A DNA stretch of 17,219 nucleotides from an uncultured Eubacteriales bacterium. GTDB taxonomy: Bacteria; Bacillota; Clostridia; Oscillospirales; Oscillospiraceae. Position numbers and translations under genes: made by a program. Location of the stretch: assembly GCA_900550705.1 (NCBI GenBank), contig URTG01000017.1, positions 1-17,219 on the forward strand. The letters are read 5' to 3'. How positions within the stretch are numbered: the stretch's first letter is position 1; each line of letters opens with the position of its first letter. Under the pieces are notes generated by a model. The model was not told the origin of the DNA. It saw only the letters and a program-made list of their open reading frames with translations, and searched no databases. Below are positions 1-6,798 of this stretch, piece after piece.

Positions 1-48
1 GCCCCGACGGACGATGGGAAGTTCCATCGCCCGGCGGGGCCGGTTTTT
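1..48. terminator. Strong hairpin terminator, probably bidirectional
   Basis: Two arms of 17 bases (1-17 and 24-40) pair around a 6-base loop. As minus-strand RNA the stem has one mismatch and one G-U wobble; as plus-strand RNA it has two mismatches. On the plus strand it is followed by five T (44-48), the form of an intrinsic terminator for a gene arriving from the left of the window. On the minus strand it begins 25 bases after the stop of the kinase-like gene and could end that operon, but any T-tract would lie outside the window. Confidence 0.75.
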
Positions 49-64
49 ATGGATTCCGGAAAGG

Positions 65-2143
65 TTAGAAAGCAGAAGCAAACGAGCCGAAGTAGGTGGA
101 ATTGGCAAAGGTATTTTTGGCGACGCGGCGTGCGTTATTCTCGTTGGCCAACTTATTCGTGATATGGAACACCTTGCGCTGCTCCTCTGTCCGCTGCGTG
201 TGGGGAGTCTCCAACAGCGTGCGTGCCGCATCCTCCGCATTGGGGACCCCTGTGCTTTTGTAATAGGCGACCATCAGCGCTCTGGTCTGCGCCATCTGTG
301 CTGCGTTGGTCTGGGCGCTCCATATGGAATCCTTCTCCCAAACGGCGGAGTTTTCCTTGGCAGATTGGACCATATTTCTGGCGGTTTCTTCATTCCACTC
401 GTCGTCCTGGAGGAAGCGGCGGGGGGCTTCGGGATGGTCCGCCTGCTCCTGCCGGGCATCGGCGATGGCGGCCTTCATCAGCTTCAGCCGCTGGATGGCG
501 GCGTTGACCTCCGCGTCCTGGAGCAGGTCCTGGAGGGCATACCGCACCGCCGCCTCGTCCAGCGCGGAAATGCGCTGGGCCAGGGCATCGTCCATATAGG
601 GCAGCACCATCCTTCCGCTGTCCGGGTCATAGACGCGGCGGTCAGAACGAAGGCTGAACTCGGTGGACACCACGTCGGTGTTCAGACCGAAGGAGGCGTC
701 GTTGTCGATGCCGGTCAAGCCGGAGAAGGTTCCGTTTTCGTCCCTGCGGAAGAAGATGTTGTTCATGTGGCGGTCTGACTGTCCGCACAGAACGTCCAGC
801 ACCTGGAGATTGACCATGTCCCGCTGAAAGCCGGCGGTAAAGGGGCGGGCACCCTCGGCCTGTGTTTTTTCCAGCTGGTCGTAGGAGACGCCCTCCGCCT
901 GCTCCATGATGTTGCCCTGATAGGTCCGCTGGGTCGCCTCGTCATAGATCTCCGCCGTCTGGGATTTTGCCACCAGGTGGTCCAGCCCCAGCAGGGCGGC
1001 CATGCGGCTGGTGGCCACGTTGCGGCGGGTGGAGTTGAACGTGCCGCTCTGATTCAGCGTGCCGGAGGGGCCCAGAATATCATCCACCAGGGTACCCAGG
1101 CCCTTCTGCTTGGCGACCAGATAGCGAATGGCATCTACGCCCTGGGAGGAGAGCTCCTCCTCCAGAAAATTCGCATTCATCATACCGAGCCCCATGACCT
1201 GGTCATTCACAAAGGCCTGAATGTGCGCCGTGTCCTGCTTGGAGAGCTTGGGGAACTGCTTCCGCGTCTCGTTCCAGGCCACATAATAGGACGGGAGCCG
1301 GACCGCGCCGGTGGGGGCGGTGATGTCTAGGCTGTCCTCCGGCTTGAAGAACACGGTTTTATCCATGGGGGTGGTCCCGCCGCCGGTGCGGACGGAGGCG
1401 TTGCCGCTGTTCAGCCGGTAGACCTCAGACACCTGCCCGCCCCCCACCGGTTTCAGCGCCCCGTAGTCCGGAACGCTCAGCCGGATGGCCCGGGCCTTGT
1501 TCAGCACGGTCTGCCAGGTCTGGCCCGCCTGCTCCTCCGGAGACATCCCGCAGAAGTCGCTGACGGCATCCTGTAAGCCCAGCAGGTCCCGGCCCGCCAG
1601 CTTTTGAATTTCCAGCACAATGGCCCGGCGGGCCTTGCCGGAGGAGGTCTTGGGGCGGCGGGCGGTGTATTCCATGCAGCGGTCCAGCAGGGTCTGACAG
1701 GCGGCCTGGGCCTGGCTCAGCAGACGCAGATTGTCTGTCAGCTGCGCCGTAAACGTGCCGCCCATGGCCTGACTGACCTGGTCGATGGACTGGACCACCT
1801 GGTCAAAGTAGTCGGAATTGCCCCGAAAGCCGAATTTCGAGGACGCGGACAGCTGCCGGGCCAGACCGGCCAGCTCCGTCTGGGGACCGGCTTGCAGCTC
1901 GGCGTCGAGAGGCGCGGCCTCCTCCGCCGGAGTCTCCGCCTCCCCGCCGTCCGGCTCTGTCGAGGCGGAGAATTTTTTGCGGAACCAGTCCACAATGCCG
2001 CCCTGCTCCGCCCCCGGGGCCACGGCGCACCGGGGCTGGGCGTATCCGGGACCTGCCGCCGGGGCGGGCGCCGCCTGGGGGGTGGCTGCCTGTGTGTGCT
2101 CCGGAGACTGGGGCTGTTTAGATTGGGCGTAAGTCATGGACAT
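65..2143 (-). CDS. Kinase-like protein (PI3/4-kinase- or HipA-like motifs), putative effector
   Basis: Predicted 692-residue cytosolic protein without signal peptide or membrane segments. Residues 1-45 are rich in Pro, Ala and Gln and look disordered. Residues 44-58 carry GAEQGGIVDWFRKKF, also found in the DUF4157 protein at 12244. Residues 230-486 show the order of atypical kinase motifs: a Gly-rich loop GGGQVSEVYRL (234-244), a candidate ATP-binding lysine K267 in VFFKPE, a catalytic-loop-like GQSDRHMNNIFF (454-465; D457 with N462 five residues on, as in PI3/4-kinases), and a metal-binding-like GIDNDASFG (478-486; D480, D482). The sequence shows the motifs; the fold and the substrate (protein or lipid) are inferred. 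ATG 2143 was preferred over GTG 2152 because GAGGTG lies six bases before it. It begins 10 bases after the AAA+ stop and is last in its operon. A HipA-like kinase is an alternative. Confidence 0.7.
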   Translation of the reverse strand: MSMTYAQSKQPQSPEHTQAATPQAAPAPAAGPGYAQPRCAVAPGAEQGGIVDWFRKKFSASTEPDGGEAETPAEEAAPLDAELQAGPQTELAGLARQLSASSKFGFRGNSDYFDQVVQSIDQVSQAMGGTFTAQLTDNLRLLSQAQAACQTLLDRCMEYTARRPKTSSGKARRAIVLEIQKLAGRDLLGLQDAVSDFCGMSPEEQAGQTWQTVLNKARAIRLSVPDYGALKPVGGGQVSEVYRLNSGNASVRTGGGTTPMDKTVFFKPEDSLDITAPTGAVRLPSYYVAWNETRKQFPKLSKQDTAHIQAFVNDQVMGLGMMNANFLEEELSSQGVDAIRYLVAKQKGLGTLVDDILGPSGTLNQSGTFNSTRRNVATSRMAALLGLDHLVAKSQTAEIYDEATQRTYQGNIMEQAEGVSYDQLEKTQAEGARPFTAGFQRDMVNLQVLDVLCGQSDRHMNNIFFRRDENGTFSGLTGIDNDASFGLNTDVVSTEFSLRSDRRVYDPDSGRMVLPYMDDALAQRISALDEAAVRYALQDLLQDAEVNAAIQRLKLMKAAIADARQEQADHPEAPRRFLQDDEWNEETARNMVQSAKENSAVWEKDSIWSAQTNAAQMAQTRALMVAYYKSTGVPNAEDAARTLLETPHTQRTEEQRKVFHITNKLANENNARRVAKNTFANSTYFGSFASAF

Positions 2144-2153
2144 ACGAAGCACC

Positions 2154-4190
2154 TCATCTCACCACGGGGGTGTGTTCCGATAAAAAGTCGTGCAGCATCA
2201 CGCCGTATTCCCCGAAATCGCTGGCCAGCATGACCTTTCCTTCCTTCTGCAATTCCTGGAATACGGCCCGGACCAGGTGGTCCATCCCCAGGACGCCGCC
2301 GTCCGCCGCCGCCCGATAGGCGGCGTTGAGCACGATGTTCTTAATCTGCGCCCCGGAGAGGGGGAACTGCCGGGCCAGATAGTCCAGCTGCAGGCGGGCT
2401 GACGGGATGCCCTCCAGGGCGTGTTCCCAGATGCGGCGGCGCAGATTCTCGTCGGGCAGGGTAAACGTCAGGTGGTAGCGGAAGCGGCGGACGAAGGCCG
2501 CGTCGATGCTCCCCGCCTGGTTGGTGGCCATGAGGACGATGCCCTGGTACTGTTCCATCCGCTGGAGCAGATAGGCCACCTCGGTGTTGGCGTATTTGTC
2601 CTTGGCGTCCTTTACCTCGCTGCGCTTGCCCAGCAGGGCGTCGGCCTCGTCGAAGAACAGAATCATGTTGCTTTTCTCCGCCTGGTCAAACACCTGGCGC
2701 AGACGCTTTTCCGTCTCGCCGATGTACTTGTCCACGATTTGGGACAGGTCCACCTGATAGAGCTCCAGCCCCAGCCGGGAGGCCAGCACCTGGGCCGTCA
2801 TGGTCTTGCCCGTGCCCGGCGGGCCGGACAGGAGGACGGAGACGCACCGGCCATAGGGATACCGCCGCCGGAGGCCCCAGCGGTCCAGCACCAGGCCCTG
2901 GTGCTCCACCTGGGCGCACACCGCCTGGAGACCGGCCTTCAGCCCCGGCTCCAGCTGCAGGTCGTCCCAGGTGTAGGTGCGGTCGACAAAGCGGATATTC
3001 TCATACCGTCCGTCGTCCAGCACCTGGTAGCACAGGCGGAAGATGTCCCCCTCCGCCCAGGGTCCCCGGGGGAAGCGGCAGCGCAGCAGGCGGAGAATAC
3101 GCTCCATCTGTCCCACCGTCAGGTTCAGCTTGGCGGCCAGACTGTCCGCCGGAAGGTCCGCGCCCCCGCCGGGCAGCAGCTCCGCCGCCAGGTCCCGCCA
3201 CAGCTGGGCGCTCTGGGGGATGGTGGGCTGAGGGACGGCGGCAGAGAACACCGGCGCGGTCACGAAGGGCACCGTCTTTACTGCGGGCGTGGTGGTGAGG
3301 AACACCGGCCGGGCGGAGAAGGCCAGGTCCCGCTCCAGCTGCTCCAGCAGGGCGGCGAGCGGACCGGCGGGGGTCTCCACCCCCGTGAGACATAAGAGCC
3401 GCTGGGAGAGCAGCAGCTCCCGCAGCACCCGCCGCCAGGGGCGGGGGAGCAGAGCGCCGTGCTCCGCCACCGAGGCAAAGGGGACCACCAGCAGCTCCCA
3501 ATCCAGCAGCCGGGCGATGTGCCGGGCCAGATGCCGCCGCCCGCTGCCCGCCTCCCCGGCAATGTGGACCACCGAGAAGCCGGGACAGGCCAGCAGCCCC
3601 CCGGCAAGCTCCTCCGCCAGGTCCTGGGTGAGCAGGGCGGGGGAGAGGGGGTCCTCCGGACGGACCACCTGGGCGGAGATGGCCCGGTCGGGCACATCGT
3701 CCCCGGTCAGCCAGGCGGCCAGCCGCCCGTCGGGGCGGAGGGGGGCCTTCCACCAATTTTCAGCGGGGTCGGCCTGGAGCAGCAGCTCCACCCGGTCATA
3801 GGCCGTCCGCAGACGGGGGGCCAGGTCCAGGGTCTCCTGCCCCCGGCAGGCCACCCGGCCCGCCGCCTCGATGGTCAGCCCCTCGCCCAGGCCCACCCCC
3901 TCCCGCAGAAGGTCCGCCGTCCGCTCCTCCATCAGGGCCAGCAGCGCCAGCTCCACGGCGGTGAGGGCGATGGCCTCCCCGCCGCACAGGTCCAGCAGCT
4001 GCCGGTATCGGGCGGCCAGCACGGGGCGGTCGTAAAACAGCGCCTCCGGCGCGGTGGGGCAGCTTGCCACCTCCTCCTCGGTGACGTCGGGGGAGATGAG
4101 GCGGCTGTATCGGGCGAACAGGGCGGAATCCACCCGGGGCTTCAGAAACAGAGACAGCTGCAAGGCCCCCAGGGCCGCCAGTCGCTTCAT
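2154..4190 (-). CDS. AAA+ ATPase of the contractile-injection-system-associated type
   Basis: Predicted 678-residue cytosolic ATPase. The C-terminal AAA+ module is complete: Walker A GPPGTGKT (456-463), Walker B MILFFDEAD (509-517, D514/E515), a sensor-1-like ATN followed by an arginine-finger-like FVRRF, and a C-terminal lid helical region. A second, degenerate P-loop, GEAGSGRRH (around 212-220), lacks the Walker lysine and marks an inactive first nucleotide domain. The N-terminal 180 residues are helical and unassigned. Large AAA+ proteins with a divergent N-terminal half are regular members of eCIS clusters (Afp15/PVC15 type), where they act in assembly or cargo handling; that assignment comes from family knowledge and context. 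An AGGAGGAG site precedes the ATG. The stop lies 10 bases before the kinase-like gene, suggesting translational coupling. A CbxX/SpoVK-like chaperone ATPase is the alternative reading. Confidence 0.88.
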   Translation of the reverse strand: MKRLAALGALQLSLFLKPRVDSALFARYSRLISPDVTEEEVASCPTAPEALFYDRPVLAARYRQLLDLCGGEAIALTAVELALLALMEERTADLLREGVGLGEGLTIEAAGRVACRGQETLDLAPRLRTAYDRVELLLQADPAENWWKAPLRPDGRLAAWLTGDDVPDRAISAQVVRPEDPLSPALLTQDLAEELAGGLLACPGFSVVHIAGEAGSGRRHLARHIARLLDWELLVVPFASVAEHGALLPRPWRRVLRELLLSQRLLCLTGVETPAGPLAALLEQLERDLAFSARPVFLTTTPAVKTVPFVTAPVFSAAVPQPTIPQSAQLWRDLAAELLPGGGADLPADSLAAKLNLTVGQMERILRLLRCRFPRGPWAEGDIFRLCYQVLDDGRYENIRFVDRTYTWDDLQLEPGLKAGLQAVCAQVEHQGLVLDRWGLRRRYPYGRCVSVLLSGPPGTGKTMTAQVLASRLGLELYQVDLSQIVDKYIGETEKRLRQVFDQAEKSNMILFFDEADALLGKRSEVKDAKDKYANTEVAYLLQRMEQYQGIVLMATNQAGSIDAAFVRRFRYHLTFTLPDENLRRRIWEHALEGIPSARLQLDYLARQFPLSGAQIKNIVLNAAYRAAADGGVLGMDHLVRAVFQELQKEGKVMLASDFGEYGVMLHDFLSEHTPVVR

Positions 4191-4217
4191 GGCAGATCTC
4201 CTCCTGCTTGTACGAAT

Positions 4218-4271
4218 TTACTCCGGCTGTTCCGGGCCGACCGCCTTCTCGGCCCGGGCCTTGGCCTCCTA
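4218..4271 (-). other. In-frame continuation beyond the TAG stop
   Basis: After the TAG the same frame reads EAKARAEKAVGPEQPE and then TAA. The codons are GC-rich, like the gene itself, and the residues extend the charged helix that ends AQERERQA. The TAG is one base from CAG (Gln). This fits a recent nonsense change, natural read-through, or a chance open stretch in GC-rich DNA. The continuation fills most of what would otherwise be a 78-base gap in a tightly packed operon. Confidence 0.45.
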
Positions 4272-5774
4272 GGCCTGGCGCTCCCGCTCCTGGGCAATGG
4301 CCTCGGCCTGGGGGCCATAGCCCATCCGCTCCAGAATGTCCCGCGCCCCGGCGGTGTAGGGGCGGCCCTTCAGATAGAAGTCCAGGGCCTGGGTGATCCC
4401 GCTCAGATGCAGCTGCGTGGGGGTCATCTCCGCCTGGTTCTGGTCCAGCCGCCGGACGACCAGCGGGGTCTTGGCGTGCTCCGTGGGATTTTGCGACAGG
4501 TTCTTGTCGTCGATCACCGACTGGATCACCATGCCCTCCAGGGCCAGGTCGTTGAGAATATCCATGCCCTTGTACAGCGCCTGATAGAGCTGCTGGATGA
4601 CCTTGCGGTGCTGGGCGTAGAGCTGGGGCCGGGCCTCGATCAGATCGCGGTAGCGCTTCAGCTCGTCGGTGGCATAACCCGCCGCGGGGCCGGAGAAGTT
4701 CATGTCCTCGGGCAGACGGTCGGTCTGCTGGCGCTTGTTCTCCTCAATGTCGGCCAGCATGGCCGCCCGGGTGTCCTCCAGGTCCTGGTTCGAGTGACGA
4801 AGGAGGATGCTCTGCTGATCGTTGGCCCAGCCGGCGGTGAGATTGCGGACCTCCTCCTTCTGGAACTCCGCCAGGCCCTGGAAGGTGGGGATGGACCGGG
4901 TCCCATCGCCGGAGTAGAACTCCCCGCTGTTGATATTCACCCCGATGCCGCCCAGATAGTTGGTGAAGTAGCTGCCCAGCTGGACCAGAATATCCAGCTT
5001 CCGGCTCAGCAGCGCCTGCTCGGTGGGGGTGAGGCCATCGAAATAGGGGCGGTTGATCTCGTCCTTCATGATGTTTTCAAAGTAACAAGCCCGGTCACAG
5101 ATGGTCTTGACCTCTCCCGTGTGCCGGAGCAGATAGGCGTCGGACACCGAGTCCCCGCTGAGGGGGAAGTCCATCAGCTCCCTGCGGAACCGCTCCAGAT
5201 AGGGCCGCCGCTGCTCCAGGTCCCGGCTGGTGTAGGCGGCGAGAAAGGCGTTGTCCGCGTTCGCCCTGGCCTGATCCTCCGGGCTGGCGGGGCGGCCGTT
5301 TTTCTTGCACCGGTAGCCCTGGCAGAAGGTGCCCAGCACCCGGGTGTCCACCCCGTTGGCGGGGGGACCGTTCCGCAGGGCGTTCAGTCGGCCCTTGACC
5401 ACCGTGGAGGTGGCCTCCATGCAGTCGTAGGTGACGGCGGTGGCCTGGTCATAGTGCCGTTTGGCCACCCGCTCCCGCCGTTTCCGCTCCCGCCGCTCCT
5501 TATAGGTCAGGGGCGGGGCCATCGGCTCCGGCGCGCCGGGGGCGGCCTGCTGGGCCTGGGCCGGGTTTAATTGCAGCTGGGCGGCGGCCTGCATCACGGC
5601 GTTCTGCTGCTGCCGGTCCTGGATCAGCATGGCCCGGTGGGCCTTGCGCTGCTCCTCCACCGTCTGGCCCTCCGCCGGGTCCCAGCGCTGGAGCTGGGTC
5701 AGCTCCTGGTGGATGGCCTCCTGGGTCAGAATTTCCTCCTGTTTTTTCTGTTCGGCCTGAATGGGTCCGCACAT
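4269..5774 (-). CDS. Uncharacterised 501-residue protein, possibly cut short by a TAG codon
   Basis: I do not recognise this family. The N-terminal 90 residues are rich in Gln, Glu and Ala with a Pro/Ala linker (about 70-89). They are followed by a strongly basic stretch KERRERKRRER (92-102) and then about 390 residues of mostly helical, charged sequence with no signal peptide, membrane segment or known catalytic motif. The layout of a low-complexity N-terminus followed by a globular body resembles the kinase-like neighbour, so a cargo or structural accessory role is possible but not shown. The ATG follows AAAGGGGGGATCACA. A longer frame extends upstream to 6353 but overlaps the GNAT gene and is rejected. 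After the TAG stop at 4271-4269 the frame stays open for 16 more codons of similar charged helical character, ending at TAA 4220-4218. The next gene starts 27 bases after that TAA. Confidence 0.85.
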   Translation of the reverse strand: MCGPIQAEQKKQEEILTQEAIHQELTQLQRWDPAEGQTVEEQRKAHRAMLIQDRQQQNAVMQAAAQLQLNPAQAQQAAPGAPEPMAPPLTYKERRERKRRERVAKRHYDQATAVTYDCMEATSTVVKGRLNALRNGPPANGVDTRVLGTFCQGYRCKKNGRPASPEDQARANADNAFLAAYTSRDLEQRRPYLERFRRELMDFPLSGDSVSDAYLLRHTGEVKTICDRACYFENIMKDEINRPYFDGLTPTEQALLSRKLDILVQLGSYFTNYLGGIGVNINSGEFYSGDGTRSIPTFQGLAEFQKEEVRNLTAGWANDQQSILLRHSNQDLEDTRAAMLADIEENKRQQTDRLPEDMNFSGPAAGYATDELKRYRDLIEARPQLYAQHRKVIQQLYQALYKGMDILNDLALEGMVIQSVIDDKNLSQNPTEHAKTPLVVRRLDQNQAEMTPTQLHLSGITQALDFYLKGRPYTAGARDILERMGYGPQAEAIAQERERQA

Positions 5775-5791
5775 TGTGATCCCCCCTTTTT
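5775..5791 (-). promoter_or_regulatory. Homopolymeric ribosome-binding region (A7G6)
   Basis: The gap between the GNAT stop and the 501-residue gene is only 17 bases. It consists mainly of seven A then six G on the coding strand, followed by ATCACA and the ATG. The G-run serves as the Shine-Dalgarno element. It decides the start at 5774. Back-to-back homopolymers can slip during replication, which would change the ribosome-site spacing. Confidence 0.6.
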
Positions 5792-6628
5792 TTATTGCCA
5801 CATGGGGCGTACATAGATATGAGACAGCGGCTCCGCCCCCGGCAGCAGCGTCCGCACCAGGGCGGCAGACGCAGGACTGACGGTCTGCACCGTCAGCGCT
5901 GTCTCGCCCCCCTCCTGGGCCAGGGCCCGGACCAGCACCGAGCGCAGCAGCATGGGCAGGGCGGCAGGGGCCGTTCCGGCGGACCAGGCGGAGGACAGCA
6001 TCAGCCCGCCCGCGGCGGGGTGCTCCACCAGCGCCAGCGCCTGGGGCACATTGTCCCGCAGCACCGCCGCACTGAGCGTCCGGTCCAGCGCCGGGGCATG
6101 GAGACCGCCCTCCGGCAGGGGGGCGTCTGCGCTGCGGAGGGTGCGCTCCACCAGGGAGAGGGCCGCCTCGTCCAGCTGGTCCAGAGGCGTGCCGTAGCCG
6201 CCCTCCGCCCCGGCGAAGAAGGGGACCTGGGCGATCTCCCCCAGGGTGGTGCGATAGAGCGCCGCGTCGGCCAGCGCCTCGGGGAAGAAGCCCTCCCGCT
6301 CCAGAAACGGGATCAGCGTCTGATGGTCTGGCTGGGTGACGGTAAAGGCGCACTCCAGCCCCCCGGAGTAGGGGACGGCCAGCACCTGTAAGGTATCCAG
6401 AAGCAGGGCCCCGCCCCCGCGCCGACGGAACGCGGGCGCCACATAGAGGGAGGAGACATGAAAACGATCCCCCGTCAAATATCCGGCCGCCGCGCCCAGG
6501 GCAAGGCCATTCTCGGTCAGCCCCAGGGCGGTGACGGCCTCTCCGGCCGCCAGGGCATCCGCCGTCTCCGGCAGCAGCAGCGTGCGGAACACGCCGGGGT
6601 CCTCCCGGGGCAGAAAACCGATGTCCAT
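5792..6628 (-). CDS. GNAT-like acetyltransferase, 278 residues
   Basis: First gene of the minus-strand operon. The N-terminal half carries a GNAT core: SSLYVAPAFRRRGGGALLLDTL (59-80), in which R70-G-G-G-A is the acetyl-CoA pyrophosphate-binding loop (R/Q-x-x-G-x-G/A), followed by a strand and a typical FLEREGFFPEA element. The C-terminal half (about 140-278) is longer than a single GNAT domain requires and may be a second, degenerate GNAT-like fold. The substrate cannot be read from the sequence. ATG 6628 has GGAGGTG seven bases upstream. The stop TAA lies 17 bases before the next gene. Being led by the divergent promoter opposite the PP2C/RsbW operon, it may modify a protein of this locus, but it could equally be a metabolic or resistance acetyltransferase. 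Confidence 0.78.
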   Translation of the reverse strand: MDIGFLPREDPGVFRTLLLPETADALAAGEAVTALGLTENGLALGAAAGYLTGDRFHVSSLYVAPAFRRRGGGALLLDTLQVLAVPYSGGLECAFTVTQPDHQTLIPFLEREGFFPEALADAALYRTTLGEIAQVPFFAGAEGGYGTPLDQLDEAALSLVERTLRSADAPLPEGGLHAPALDRTLSAAVLRDNVPQALALVEHPAAGGLMLSSAWSAGTAPAALPMLLRSVLVRALAQEGGETALTVQTVSPASAALVRTLLPGAEPLSHIYVRPMWQ

Positions 6629-6662
6629 ATAAGCACCTCCAAGTTGGTATTTTTATGGGGTA

Positions 6663-6671
6663 ATCATACCA
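6663..6671 (-). promoter_or_regulatory. Extended -10 promoter of the minus-strand operon
   Basis: The minus strand reads TGGTATGAT, an extended -10 element (TGn + TATGAT), 34 bases before the GNAT start. No good -35 hexamer sits at 17-18 bases (GAAAAG/AGAAAA), as is common for extended -10 promoters, which need it less. AT-rich sequence lies upstream. Confidence 0.6.
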
Positions 6672-6732
6672 TGAAAGTCCCAGTTCTTTTCTAAATTTTC
6701 GCTAAAAACGACGAGAAGCGACTTTGAAGCCG

Positions 6733-6762
6733 TTTACAGCGTCCGTCCCTTTGCGGTATAAT
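6733..6762 (+). promoter_or_regulatory. Housekeeping-type promoter of the plus-strand operon
   Basis: TTTACA (6733-6738) and a perfect TATAAT (6757-6762) are separated by 18 bases, close to the SigA consensus. The -10 lies 36 bases before ATG 6799. Because it sits inside the longer TTG-started frame beginning at 6724, it argues for the ATG 6799 start. It is divergent from, and about 60 bases from, the minus-strand promoter. Confidence 0.8.
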
Positions 6763-6798
6763 AACTCTGAAAAACCAGCGTCGCAGGAGGAGAGAACC

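Noticed and set aside
3459..5570. 703-codon open frame on the plus strand
   Set aside because: It runs antisense to the AAA+ and 501-residue genes, has no ribosome site, and shows His/Gln/Gly/Leu-rich shadow composition.
5775..6353. Upstream extension of the 501-residue frame on the minus strand
   Set aside because: It overlaps the GNAT gene in another frame, reads as Gly/Arg/Pro/Ala-rich sequence typical of GC-rich shadows, and a ribosome site precedes ATG 5774.
6724..6798. TTG start for the MATE gene
   Set aside because: It precedes the -35 and -10 elements, has no ribosome site, and the ATG at 6799 has an AGGAGG at good spacing.
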